Shown: positions 18,473-26,617 of the stretch, in pieces | Position numbering within the stretch: the first letter of the stretch is position 1 | How the letters are laid out: every line of letters starts with the position of its first letter | Source of the DNA: Bog-756 sp963704585 | GTDB taxonomy: Bacteria; Actinomycetota; Acidimicrobiia; Acidimicrobiales; RAAP-2 | Length of the DNA stretch: 64,000 nt | Direction: 5' to 3' | NCBI GenBank assembly: GCA_963704585.1 | Contig: OY969919.1 | Location: 744,001-808,000, forward strand | Translations under genes and position numbers: made by a program | The notes under the pieces: generated by a model | What the model was told of the DNA's origin: nothing | The model's input: the letters and a program-made list of their open reading frames with translations, nothing else | The model's database searches: none

Positions 18473-18540
18473 GGTCGCTCCTCGCTCCCGGGGAACGGCC
18501 CGGCGAGCTCGCGGCGACGGTCGTGCATGCCGGAGCGACC
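18473..18540 (-). promoter_or_regulatory. SD-sequestering inverted repeat in the riboswitch leader
   Basis: The 9 nt directly before ATG 18472 (GGAGCGACC in the mRNA) are perfectly complementary to GGTCGCTCC at 18540-18532, about 50 nt upstream. Pairing would bury part of the ribosome-binding sequence GAGGAG, giving a translational expression platform for the aptamer just upstream. No U-tract terminator is visible in the leader. Confidence 0.65.
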
Positions 18541-18574
18541 GAGTCCTTCCCGCAATTCTCGACGGACAAAGACT

Positions 18575-18690
18575 CAACCTGGCGGTGTACCGGTATCCCG
18601 ACTCGCAGCGGACCCCACGGTCGCTGCCCACGGTTGCGGACCAGTGCCGGCGTTCGACCGGCTTCCCCGACGCACCACGTCTGTTGTGGC
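18575..18690 (-). ncRNA. cobalamin riboswitch (AdoCbl-type aptamer)
   Basis: Read on the minus strand, the leader shows the conserved core in order: GGTGCGTCGGGGAAGCCGGT, then GAACGCCGGCACTG, then GGTCCGCAACCGT, a variable stem GCAGCG/CGCTGC, and the B12-box equivalent GAGTCGGGATACCGG (18605-18591). This order and spacing match the Rfam cobalamin aptamer as I know it. A TAGGGT -10-like hexamer at 18700-18695 would start transcription at the 5' edge, separating this operon from glycerate kinase upstream. It should repress the toroid/ECF operon when cobalamin is plentiful. Confidence 0.87.
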
Positions 18691-18747
18691 CGCGACCCTA
18701 GCAGGACGGTCGGTCGGGCGACCGGTGGACTTCCGCGCCGGCCGGCA

Positions 18748-19767
18748 TCACCGTTCGGCGAGCACCTCCGTGACGGCCTTCTCGACGCACGTCGGCGTCT
18801 CGGCCGATGCGCGTCGCTCGCCGAAGCGCTCGACCAGCGAGACCACGGATGCCCCGAGTCCGGCGGCGAGCGAGCGCCCGTCGTCGCTCGCCCGGCCCGC
18901 GACGACCAGCGCGTCCACGCCGGCTCCGCGCGCGTCCTCGAGCACGCCGCCGACGACCTTCCCGGCGAACGAGGTCGCGTCGAGCGCACCTTCGCCGGTG
19001 ACCACGAGCGACGCGTCCCCGAGCGCCCCGGCGAGCCCCACCAGCTCGGCGACCAGTCCGTAGCCGGAGCGAAGCTGCCCGCCGAGCGCCACCACCGCGC
19101 CACCGAGCCCTCCGGCCGCGCCCGCACCCGGCACGCCGCGCACGTCGACCCCGTACTCACGCCGGTACCGGGACGCGATCGCCTCCAGGCGATCGGCGAG
19201 CTCGGCGACCTGCGCGGGAGTGGCGCCCTTCTGCGGCGCGAAGAGCCGGGCCGCGTCGACGAAGCCCACCTCGACGTCGCACACGCCGACGAGCGTGGTC
19301 CCTCCGAGTCCGCCCGCCGCCTCCACCGCGTCGAGCGCACCAACGCCGCCGTCGGTCGTCGCCGAGCCCCCGAGGCCGAGCACGACCGTCCCGCCGGGAC
19401 CGACCTCCCGCGCGGCGACGACGAGCAGCTCGCCGGTCCCTCTCGACGTCGCCCCGACCGGGTCGTTACCCTCGGCGCCGCCGGCCAGGACCAGCCCCGA
19501 GGCTCTCGACATCTCCACGACCGCGAGCGGACCGTCGCACCGCCACGGTGCGGCGACCGGCTCACCGCCGGGTCCGGTGACCGTCGAGGTGCGAAGCCGT
19601 GAGCCGGGGTGGTCGAAGGCCTCGAGCAGCCCCTCTCCCCCGTCGGACAGCGGGATGCGGACGGCCGCCCATCCGTGCGACGCCGCCGCCTGCGCGATCG
19701 CGGCGGCGACCTCCTGCGCAGTGGCGGTCCCCCGGAACTTGTCCGGTGCAGCGACGAGCGTCGGCAC
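18748..19767 (-). CDS. glycerate kinase (GlxK/GarK family)
   Basis: A 339-residue glycerate kinase of the GK-I fold, phosphorylating D-glycerate to 2-phosphoglycerate. It begins LVAAPDKFRGTATAQEVAAA; conserved motifs are PLSDGGEGLLEAFDH, LGLGGSATTDGGVGAL (phosphate-binding glycine-rich loop), FAPQKGATPAQV and VTGEGALDATSFAGK. Start is GTG 19767 (MPTLVAAPDKF). Although upstream on the same strand, it is separated from the toroid gene by the riboswitch leader and its probable promoter. Confidence 0.92.
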   Translation of the reverse strand: MPTLVAAPDKFRGTATAQEVAAAIAQAAASHGWAAVRIPLSDGGEGLLEAFDHPGSRLRTSTVTGPGGEPVAAPWRCDGPLAVVEMSRASGLVLAGGAEGNDPVGATSRGTGELLVVAAREVGPGGTVVLGLGGSATTDGGVGALDAVEAAGGLGGTTLVGVCDVEVGFVDAARLFAPQKGATPAQVAELADRLEAIASRYRREYGVDVRGVPGAGAAGGLGGAVVALGGQLRSGYGLVAELVGLAGALGDASLVVTGEGALDATSFAGKVVGGVLEDARGAGVDALVVAGRASDDGRSLAAGLGASVVSLVERFGERRASAETPTCVEKAVTEVLAER

Positions 19768-19818
19768 CCGAGCACCCTACCGAGGCGCCCGCGCAGGGGT
19801 GCGCCGATCGGAGTGCCG

Positions 19819-20574
19819 TCAGGCCAGCGTCGCTCCGTCGATGAGAAGGTCCGCGCCGTTCATGTGCGAGGCCTCGTCGGACGCCACGTACACGATGGCG
19901 GCCGCGATCCCCTCGGGCGTGCCGAACGAACCGATCGGAGTCACCCGTCGAAGCAGCTTCGGATCGGCACCCTCGGGAAGGTGGAAGGCCGCGGTGATCG
20001 GCGTGTCGATCGCCCCGGGGCTGATGCTGTTGACCCGCACGCCCGCTCCGGCGTACTCCACGGCCAGCGCACGGGTGAGCGCCAGCACCCCGCCCTTCGA
20101 TGCGGCGTACGCCGCGGCCCACGGCTGGCCCTTGTGGGCGGCCGTCGACGCCAGGTTCACGATGCTCCCCTTCGCGGCGAGGAGGTGCGGGATCGCCTGT
20201 CGGCAGACGAGGAACGTGCCGGTGAGGTTGATCGTCACGAGGCGCTGCCACTCGGCGAGGGTCAACTCGTGGGTGTGCGAGAACGAGAGGACGCCCGCGA
20301 CGTTGACGACGACGTCGAGCCGGCCGAGCCGTGCCACCGCGGCGTCCACCAGCTCCTCGACGGCGTCCTCCGAGCTCACGTCCGCGACCACCGGCTCGAT
20401 CGCGCCGGGGAAGCCGGCGGCCGCGCCGGGCAGCTCGCCGAGCAGGCCGCCGTTGACGTCCGAGGCGACGACCTGCGCGCCCTCGTCCGCCAACCGCAGC
20501 GCGGTGGCGCGCCCGATGCCGGACGCCGCCCCGGTCACGAGCGCGGCGCGTCCTTCGAAGCGTTCGAGTGCCAT
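19819..20574 (-). CDS. SDR-family NAD(P)-dependent oxidoreductase
   Basis: A 251-residue classical short-chain dehydrogenase: ALVTGAASGIGRATAL (cofactor loop), NVAG, the catalytic Ser in GSIVNLASTAAH, and YAASKGGVLAL (YxxxK). SDVNG after strand 2 suggests NAD preference. Substrate unknown. Divergent from the SRPBCC gene at 20764 across an intergenic region carrying strong operator-like palindromes (20657-20687). Confidence 0.9.
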   Translation of the reverse strand: MALERFEGRAALVTGAASGIGRATALRLADEGAQVVASDVNGGLLGELPGAAAGFPGAIEPVVADVSSEDAVEELVDAAVARLGRLDVVVNVAGVLSFSHTHELTLAEWQRLVTINLTGTFLVCRQAIPHLLAAKGSIVNLASTAAHKGQPWAAAYAASKGGVLALTRALAVEYAGAGVRVNSISPGAIDTPITAAFHLPEGADPKLLRRVTPIGSFGTPEGIAAAIVYVASDEASHMNGADLLIDGATLA

Positions 20575-20653
20575 TACGGAAGCGTAGGACGTCGCGACGG
20601 GCGATCGGCCCCGCTGCGGAGCGGAGGGCGCCGCCGTCCGCCATCTTCGTTAG

Positions 20654-20687
20654 TTGACACTTACGTAAGTGTTCACGTACACTTACG
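20654..20687 (+). promoter_or_regulatory. promoter overlapped by two palindromic operator sites
   Basis: TTGACA (20654-20659) and TACACT (20678-20683), 18 bp apart, make a sigma70-like promoter toward the SRPBCC gene. On it lie a perfect 16-bp palindrome ACACTTACGTAAGTGT (20657-20672) and a second dyad, CGTAAGTGT-N6-ACACTTACG (20664-20687), sharing a half site. Three half-sites in this layout are typical of a dimeric TetR-type repressor; no such regulator is encoded in the window. Confidence 0.7.
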
Positions 20688-20763
20688 GCTGGGACGTGGT
20701 GGGCAGGGTCCACGTCGAGCGCTCGCACCGAGCGCGCACCCCAACCGAGAAAGGGAGGCAGTG

Positions 20764-21201
20764 ATGGCCGAGCTCGAACGGGAGATCGTGGTCGACGCGA
20801 GCCCCGCAACCATCTATCCGTTCCTCGTCGATCCCGAGCTGCACCTGCGGTGGATGGGCACCGAGGCGAGCCTCGACCCGCGTCCGGGTGGTACGCACTG
20901 CGTGCTGGTCGGCGGTCGGCACCCCTCCGTCGGGGAGTTCGTCGAGCTCGAGCCGGATCGGCGGGTCGTCTTCTCTTTCGGGTGGGACGAGCCCGACCAT
21001 CCCATCCCCGCGGGCTCGACCACGATCGAGATCACGCTGACGCCCGAAGGCGGCAAGACCAGGGTCCGTCTCGTGCACCGCGGCCTCCCGGCCGACGCGG
21101 TCGACGACCACACGCAGGGTTGGGACCACTACCTCGACCGCCTCGCCGTGGCGGCCACCGGCGGAGACGCCGGGGAGGACGAGCTCCCCGACGCGGACTG
21201 A
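20764..21201 (+). CDS. SRPBCC / AHSA1-like domain protein
   Basis: A 145-residue START-like (Bet v 1) fold protein: LEREIVVDASPATIYPFLVD, PELHLRWMGTEASLDPRPGG, VVFSFGWDE and the C-terminal helix WDHYLDRLAVAA. AHSA1-like proteins bind hydrophobic ligands; exact role unknown. ATG 20764 follows GGGAGGCAGTG. A strong operator/promoter pattern lies about 80-110 bp upstream. It ends 6 nt from the convergent acyl-CoA dehydrogenase. A related domain is fused into the protein at 37317-38600. Confidence 0.85.
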   Translation: MAELEREIVVDASPATIYPFLVDPELHLRWMGTEASLDPRPGGTHCVLVGGRHPSVGEFVELEPDRRVVFSFGWDEPDHPIPAGSTTIEITLTPEGGKTRVRLVHRGLPADAVDDHTQGWDHYLDRLAVAATGGDAGEDELPDAD

Positions 21202-21207
21202 CGGCCC

Positions 21208-22875
21208 TCAGCCGGCCTCGTCGGCGAGCGTCCCGTCCACCAGACCCGTCCACGCCGGGTCGTCCTCGGGTTCGTGGCCGGGCACCAGATGCCGCCGGAC
21301 GTAGAGCGATGCACCCGCGGCCTTCTCCGACGGCGCACCGTCGAACGCCGCCTCCTCGAGGAGGCAGGTCGCCTGCACCACGCGGACGAGCGTGCCGAGC
21401 TGACGGCGGAAGGGCGCGGCAGACGTTGCGGGCTCCACGAACGATCGGCGCAGGCGGGGCTCGAGGGCGTCGAGCGCGACGCCGACCGCCGCGGCGTCCG
21501 GCTGGCCGTCGAGCGCCCGGAGGTTCCCGCGGATCCAGGAGACGAGGGGGTCGAGGAGTCCGAGCCGCGAGCAGTCACGATGCACCTGTGCGCAGAGCAC
21601 GTTGTGGGTTCCCTCCCAGCTCTCGTAGACGATCGCATCGCGGTAGAGCCGCGGCAGCGGCGAGAACGTCTCGATGGTGCCGTTGCCACCGAGCACCTCG
21701 ATCCCCCGGTGCACGACGTCGGTCGCGACGATCGACGTGAGGTACTTGTTGGCATTGACCAGCACCCGGTAGGCCGCCGCTTCCTCGTCGGACGCACGGC
21801 CGTGGTCGAGGCGGTCGAGGAGGCCGGTGAGCGCCATCGTCGAGGCCAGCGCGGCCGCCTCGTCGATCTTCATCTCGGCGAGCTGTTCGCGCAGGATCGG
21901 GAACGAGGCGATCGGCACGCCGAACGCACGACGGTGGCGGGCGAACGACGAGGCCTCGAGGTAGGCGCGGCGCATGAGGCCGGTCGAGCCGACCGCGTTG
22001 AGCCAGCGCGAGGTGTTGAGGAACTCCTCGACCGCGACGTGGAAGCCGTCGTCGACCTCACCGACCGGCCAGCCGAGTGCGCCGTCGAAGTCGATCTCCG
22101 CCGAAGCGAGGCACCGGGTCCCGAGCTTGTCCTTGAGCCGCCGGATCCGGAAGCCGTTCGGCGTCGAGCCGTCGAGCGTTCGGGGTACCAGAAAGCAGCC
22201 GAGCCCGCGGGTCCCCGGACCGGCGCCCTCAGGCCGCGCCGTGACGGCGAACAGCTCGGCGTCCGCGACCGAGCAGAACCACTTCTCCCCGCTGATCCGC
22301 CATCCCCCCCGCTCGGCCCCGTCCGCGACGGCGACCACCGCGTTGGCACCGACGTCCGATCCGCCGTGGATCTCGGTGAGGAACTGCGAGCCGCGCAGGC
22401 ACCGGTCGTAGTCGAGCTGGTAGATGCCCGGCAGGTACCGGTCCTTGAGCTCCGGCGTGCCGCGTCGCTCGAGCGCGCGGGCCAGGCCGGCGGTGCAGAC
22501 GGCCGGACAGCTGTGCCCGCCCTCACCCGCGTGGGAAAGGAGGTAGAAGAGAGCCGCCTGTTCGAACAGGCCGTTCCCGTCGCGGTTGACCGCGAGCAGT
22601 CCCGAGGACCAGACGGCCCTGCCGGCGTCGCGGTACGCCGGGTGGAAGTCGATGCGCTCGACCAGCCGGCCGATCGCGTCGTAGGGAGCCGGCGCCGGCA
22701 GCTGCCGGTTGCGCTCGAGCGCTTCGACAGCAGGGTCTACGATTTCGGCGACCGCGCGCCCGAAGTCGGCGAGCATCGGCTGCATCGTGGCGGTCGCCCC
22801 CTCCCCCGCCCGGAGGAGCAGCGTCCACCGGAGGTTCGGCGACGCGTCGTAGAAGTTGGTCGGGTGCGACGCCAT
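21208..22875 (-). CDS. acyl-CoA dehydrogenase, AidB-like
   Basis: A 555-residue flavoprotein longer than ordinary acyl-CoA dehydrogenases (about 380) and close to AidB (about 540). Motifs: FLTEIHGGSDVGANAV and GEKWFCSVADAELFAVTARP (FAD/substrate-binding middle domain), RHRRAFGVPIASFPILREQLAEM, and GGNGTIETFSPLPRLYRDA followed by VYESWEGTHNVL, where Glu/Trp occupy the catalytic-base region as in AidB. The C-terminal about 120 residues are the extra helical domain. AidB-like proteins act on long or branched acyl-CoAs or bind DNA; the role here is not determinable. Confidence 0.9.
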   Translation of the reverse strand: MASHPTNFYDASPNLRWTLLLRAGEGATATMQPMLADFGRAVAEIVDPAVEALERNRQLPAPAPYDAIGRLVERIDFHPAYRDAGRAVWSSGLLAVNRDGNGLFEQAALFYLLSHAGEGGHSCPAVCTAGLARALERRGTPELKDRYLPGIYQLDYDRCLRGSQFLTEIHGGSDVGANAVVAVADGAERGGWRISGEKWFCSVADAELFAVTARPEGAGPGTRGLGCFLVPRTLDGSTPNGFRIRRLKDKLGTRCLASAEIDFDGALGWPVGEVDDGFHVAVEEFLNTSRWLNAVGSTGLMRRAYLEASSFARHRRAFGVPIASFPILREQLAEMKIDEAAALASTMALTGLLDRLDHGRASDEEAAAYRVLVNANKYLTSIVATDVVHRGIEVLGGNGTIETFSPLPRLYRDAIVYESWEGTHNVLCAQVHRDCSRLGLLDPLVSWIRGNLRALDGQPDAAAVGVALDALEPRLRRSFVEPATSAAPFRRQLGTLVRVVQATCLLEEAAFDGAPSEKAAGASLYVRRHLVPGHEPEDDPAWTGLVDGTLADEAG

Positions 22876-23143
22876 CCACCCGCGAGATCGTGGCGCCCCG
22901 TCTCGTGCGCACCTGCGTCACCGCGGTGGACGGTACCGTCGCCCTGCCGGTCCACACGCTCGGCTGCAGCGGACTCCACTGCACTTCGGACCATGGCGGA
23001 TCCTCCTCCGGGGCGTCGGGCAGTTTCCGGTCGCTGGCCGGTCTCCGGGCCGGTCGCCTCGGACCCCGGTTCGCAAGGTGCCGGGCCCCGGACCTGAGGC
23101 TACGGCCGACGGTCACCCCGCGCCAGGACCGGACGTGGCGCGC

Positions 23144-24113
23144 TCAGCCCGCGGTCTGGAGCTTCACGAGCGGAGATGCGGCGAGCGCCCGCGTGAGCGC
23201 CGTCCCGTTCGGGGCGCGGCCCGCGACCTCCGCCGCCAGAAAGTCGCGCGACCGCCGCGTCGAGGACCGGCGTCCACACCGTTCCACCCGCGATCGGTCC
23301 GAGGTGGTCGGCACCAAGGAGCGAGAGGTAGTCCACCGGCGCGTGGACCTGCGTGAAGACCGTCTGGCTCGACGAGTACGGCACGACCGAGTCGGCGGTG
23401 CCCTGCACGAGGAGGAGGGGGGTCGACGTGGAGACGACGGGCGCGGTGATCGGATCCGGTGCGTCGGCAACGACCGCCCGCACCCGCGGGTCGACCGTGC
23501 CGTGCTCGTAGCCGACCATGAGGGCGACGTCCGCCCCGTCGGAGTGGCCGACGACCGCGATCCGTGACGGCTCGATCCGCGGCGCGAACGCTCCGTGCTC
23601 GATCGAGGTGATGACGAACGAGACGTCCGCCGCCTCGGACGGGAGCTCGGTCCGGTCGAGGCCCAGTCCCCGGGCGGGGTCTTCCAGCGGGAACGAGGGC
23701 GCGGCCACCACGTAGCCGGACGCAGCCAAGGTCGAGCAGAACTGCTCGTAGGTCGACGGCCCGATGTCGTAGCCGTGCACGAAGACGACCAGTGGGTACG
23801 GACCGCCACCTACCGGGCTCCAAACATCGGTCGGCAGGGACCGGTCCGGCGCGACCATCCGACCGCCGGAGACGACCGGGCGGCTCAGGTCGACGAACGG
23901 GAGCACGGTCGTCGAGACGCTCGCTCCCCCCACGGTTGGCACGAGCGGAGGCAGCGTCGCAACCGGTCGGTGAGCCATCGTGGTCCGCGTCGACCCCGTT
24001 CTCCCGCCGGCGGCGTGGGTGCCTCCACCCGCCACCGACCATGCCACCAGTGCGGCGATCGCCGCGGCCACCACGGCGGCGATGCCGATCCAGCGGGTGC
24101 GGCGCCGGCTCAT
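23144..24113 (-). pseudogene. secreted/anchored alpha/beta hydrolase (dienelactone hydrolase/lipase-like) with apparent frameshift near its end
   Basis: Starts ATG 24113 with a signal anchor (RWIGIAAVVAAAIAALVAWSVAGGG). The hydrolase core shows PLVVFVHGYDIGPSTY (oxyanion region), nucleophile elbow VVGHSDGADVAL, Asp region LLLVQGTADSVVPY and catalytic His region LLGADHLGPIAGG. After VLDAAVAR the frame turns into low-complexity Gly/Arg sequence running to 23100. Shifting one base at about 23240-23250 instead gives FLAAEVAGRAPNGTALTRAL...LQTAG and a stop at 23144, a natural end. So one extra base is suspected; all catalytic residues precede it. Confidence 0.72.
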
Positions 24114-24275
24114 GGTGCCGGGCGACGGCACGGGGCGGTGGGCGCGCCGTCACCGTGCGGGTGGTGCGCGGGGCGGCTCCCGGGAGCGCGGACCATCGAT
24201 CTCGGGTGCGGCGGCGTGGCGGCGAGCGTACCACCGGCCACGGTCGTCACCGCCCGGCGCGCCCCGGCGTCGCGA

Positions 24276-25403
24276 TCAGTCGGACCAGCGCAGGATCGCT
24301 CCGATGCCGTCCGACGGTCCGCCGTGGGCGGGCACGAGGCGCACGCCGCCGCCCGAGCGGAGCGTCTCGGCGATCGCGACGTCCACCAGTGGGCCGTGGA
24401 CCGCCGCCGCGGCGTCAGTGGGTGGCAGGTCGTGCCGGTCGAGCGCGACCGAACGGGCCGACCGGCCGAGCCACGCGACCCGTTCGTCGCCGACGTCGGC
24501 GTGGACGAGGAGCGTCTCGACGCGGCCTTCCGAGAGGGCTGCCACGGTGTCCTCGGCTCCGTCCACCGCGAGGTGGGCCTGCCCGTGCCGGCGGTGGAAG
24601 GCCTCGAGGACCGAGGCGGTGTGCTCGGCGGTGAGTCCCCGCAACTGCCGGGCCACCGCGTCGTCGACCCGATCCCGTGAGCCGTCGGCCGCCCGCCCGC
24701 CCTCGACGATGCGCACCCGGTCGGCGACGTGCGCGGGGAGCGCGGCGATGAGCAGGTGGCGCGAGCGGTCGTCCCCGGCCACGAGCACGAGCTCCGCGCC
24801 GATCCGCTCGGCCAGTGACGCGGCGACCCGCGCGCCGTCGCGGGCGTTGTCCCGCCAGGTGTTCTCCGCACGTTGCTGGTAGCGGCGCTGCGACCACCCG
24901 CCCGGCGCCGCCTTCTGGACCGGCTCGTCCCGCACCCCGGCTGTCGCCGGCTCCCGCGCGTGACCGTGGGACACGGCGAGGACGTCCGCCCCTTTGTGGT
25001 CGACGAGGACGAGCAGGTACGGAATCGACTGCTGCCGCCACTCGACCAGCGTGACGAGGTGCGGCACCGAACTCCACGTCCCGCGGTCGGTGGGGGGCGT
25101 AGCGGTGCCGTGCTCCACGTGCACGAGTCCGTGCGGGGTCGCCGTCACCGAGAGGGCGGCGCCCTGGAGGTGCGCGTCGTGCACGAACCCGTCCACGGCG
25201 TCGAGGCAACGGGGGTCGACGCCTTCGCCGAGCAGCTGCTCCCGCAGGACCTTCCACCGGTGCTCCGCGTGCTCTGCCGCGTTCTCGATCGACCCTCGCG
25301 TGTCGAGGAGGACGCCGAGGAACGGTCCGTCCCAGGACGCGATCTCGACCAGCTCTGCGGCGCGGACCGCCTCGCTCCGCCCGGACGTGCCGTGTTCGAT
25401 CAT
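24276..25403 (-). CDS. Vms1/baeRF2-family (Rv2629-like) peptidyl-tRNA-hydrolase-related protein
   Basis: A 375-residue protein related to bacterial/archaeal release-factor-like proteins (baeRF family 2, to which mycobacterial Rv2629 belongs). The diagnostic segment is PGGWSQRRYQQRAENTWRDN, the loop equivalent to the GxxQ region of eRF1 and Vms1, followed by ELVLVAGDDRSRHLLIAALP and a C-terminal L7Ae-like part (VETLLVHADVGDERVAWLG). Relatives act on peptidyl-tRNA at stalled ribosomes; Rv2629 is a dormancy-regulon gene. It follows flavodoxin by 15 nt, so both likely share the GGGAC-type box at 25998-26012. Confidence 0.82.
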   Translation of the reverse strand: MIEHGTSGRSEAVRAAELVEIASWDGPFLGVLLDTRGSIENAAEHAEHRWKVLREQLLGEGVDPRCLDAVDGFVHDAHLQGAALSVTATPHGLVHVEHGTATPPTDRGTWSSVPHLVTLVEWRQQSIPYLLVLVDHKGADVLAVSHGHAREPATAGVRDEPVQKAAPGGWSQRRYQQRAENTWRDNARDGARVAASLAERIGAELVLVAGDDRSRHLLIAALPAHVADRVRIVEGGRAADGSRDRVDDAVARQLRGLTAEHTASVLEAFHRRHGQAHLAVDGAEDTVAALSEGRVETLLVHADVGDERVAWLGRSARSVALDRHDLPPTDAAAAVHGPLVDVAIAETLRSGGGVRLVPAHGGPSDGIGAILRWSD

Positions 25404-25418
25404 GACGACGCCCCCGGC

Positions 25419-25949
25419 TCAGCCGGCGAGCTGCAGCTCGTCGAGGACGCCGGTCGCCCAGGTCGTCGCACGGTCGGCCTCGCCGTCGACGAGGTGGCTC
25501 TCCTTGTCGACGAGGAAGCTCTCGGGTGACGCGACCATCCGGAACCCATGGTGGCGGAGCCGCCGGTCGATCCCCTTCGACGCTCTCCCGGTGGCAGCGG
25601 GCGACGCGTCGAAGCGTGTGTCGAAGGCGACCGCCCGCGTGCGGGGGGCACGGTCGAGGTGGCGGAGCCACGCGCGCAGCCCGGGACCCTCCCAGTCGGG
25701 CTCCGCGGTCCGGCCTTCGTGCTTGGCCGCGTCCTCGGCACCGGCCTTGCGCGTCGAGGACCAGCTGAGCCCGTGCACGTGGGTCGGCCCGCCCACGACC
25801 ACCAGGTCCGCGCCGACCACGACCTTCGGGGACGCGTGGGCGACCGGCACGAAGACCACCTCGCCCCGTTTGGACGCGGCGTCCGCGATCCGCTCCGCGA
25901 TCGTCCGGGTGTTGCCCACCACCGACTCGTACACGACGACTGTCTTCAT
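25419..25949 (-). CDS. flavodoxin-domain protein
   Basis: A 176-residue flavodoxin-like protein: KTVVVYESVVGNTRTIAERIAD holds the FMN phosphate-binding loop (T/SxxGNTR), VVVGADLVVVGGPTHVHGLS the second FMN loop. It should carry one FMN and act in electron transfer or as a quinone-reductase-like protein. ATG 25949 is chosen over an upstream GTG because GGAGGTGG precedes it. First gene of a two-gene unit with the baeRF-like gene, with a DosR-like box 48 nt upstream of the start. Confidence 0.85.
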   Translation of the reverse strand: MKTVVVYESVVGNTRTIAERIADAASKRGEVVFVPVAHASPKVVVGADLVVVGGPTHVHGLSWSSTRKAGAEDAAKHEGRTAEPDWEGPGLRAWLRHLDRAPRTRAVAFDTRFDASPAATGRASKGIDRRLRHHGFRMVASPESFLVDKESHLVDGEADRATTWATGVLDELQLAG

Positions 25950-25997
25950 GGCCACCACCTCCACCGCCGATCGTGCACGATGGCCACGCCGGGCACC

Positions 25998-26012
25998 AGA
26001 GGAGAAAGTCCC
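25998..26012 (-). promoter_or_regulatory. DosR-like box upstream of flavodoxin-baeRF
   Basis: GGGACTTTCTCCTCT on the minus strand matches the window consensus GGGACYTTCGRCCCT at 12 of 15 positions. The preceding GACCA is shared exactly with the box before the CBS gene (GACCAGGGACTTTC in both). It ends 48 nt before ATG 25949. Confidence 0.55.
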
Positions 26013-26060
26013 TGGTCGGACGAGAGAAGGAAGGCGGGGCGTTGCGGTTGCCGCGCGCCG

Positions 26061-26501
26061 TCAGCGAGGCTCGAGGAGCACGAGCGGGATGTCGCGCGAC
26101 GAACGCTGCTGGTAGCGGTCGTAGCCGCGGTAGGACTGGACGACGCGTGGCCAGAGGACGTCCTTCTCCTCCGCCGTGGCCTCGCGTGCGGTCATCGGGC
26201 GGCGGGTGCCCTCGATCGTCACGTCGATCTCCGGATGCGCGAGCACGTTGCGGTACCAGTCCGGAGGGCGGTCGTCCCCGCCCTTCGAGGCGACCACCAC
26301 CACCCGGTCGCCGTCGACGACCGGTGCGGTCAACATCGCCGAGTGCGGTCGGCCGGAGCGCCGTCCGACGGTGTGGAGCTCGACGACCGGCATCCCGAAG
26401 GCCTTCCCCATGAAGCGCCCGCCGGTCGCGCGCAGCACCGTGTGGTGGATCCGGTTGAGCACCTTGAACCCGAGGTCGGCGACCTGCTGCTGGACGGTCA
26501 C
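26061..26501 (-). CDS. Ddn-like F420-dependent nitroreductase-family protein
   Basis: A 146-residue split-barrel protein of the deazaflavin-dependent nitroreductase (Ddn) family: HTVLRATGGRFMGKAFGMPV, VELHTVGRRSGRPHSAMLT (F420-phosphate contact region), RVVVVASKGGDDRPPDWYRN and LAHPEIDVTIEGTRRPMTAREAT. Such enzymes use F420H2 to reduce quinones or enones and often protect against oxidative stress. Start GTG 26501. Divergent from the FAD oxidoreductase, with a 116-nt gap. Confidence 0.9.
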   Translation of the reverse strand: MTVQQQVADLGFKVLNRIHHTVLRATGGRFMGKAFGMPVVELHTVGRRSGRPHSAMLTAPVVDGDRVVVVASKGGDDRPPDWYRNVLAHPEIDVTIEGTRRPMTAREATAEEKDVLWPRVVQSYRGYDRYQQRSSRDIPLVLLEPR

Positions 26502-26617
26502 GGCAGGACCCTACCGGCTCTCCCCGGACGCGGCGCACGGACCGACCGGAGGGTTCCGGCCGGCGCCGGGACGGGCGGACCCCGGCCACCGTCTTCCGCG
26601 AGGGTTAGGGTCGGCGC

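Noticed and set aside
18748..19767. Glycerate kinase as a member of the corrinoid operon
   Set aside because: The riboswitch and a -10-like element lie between it and the toroid gene, so the operon starts after it.
21274..23097. 607-codon open frame antisense to the acyl-CoA dehydrogenase
   Set aside because: Arg/Glu/Asp-rich shadow; the minus-strand AidB-like protein is unambiguous.
23100..23143. Long C-terminus of the hydrolase to 23100
   Set aside because: The Gly/Arg-rich tail is unlike hydrolases, while a one-base shift gives a normal helical end at 23144.
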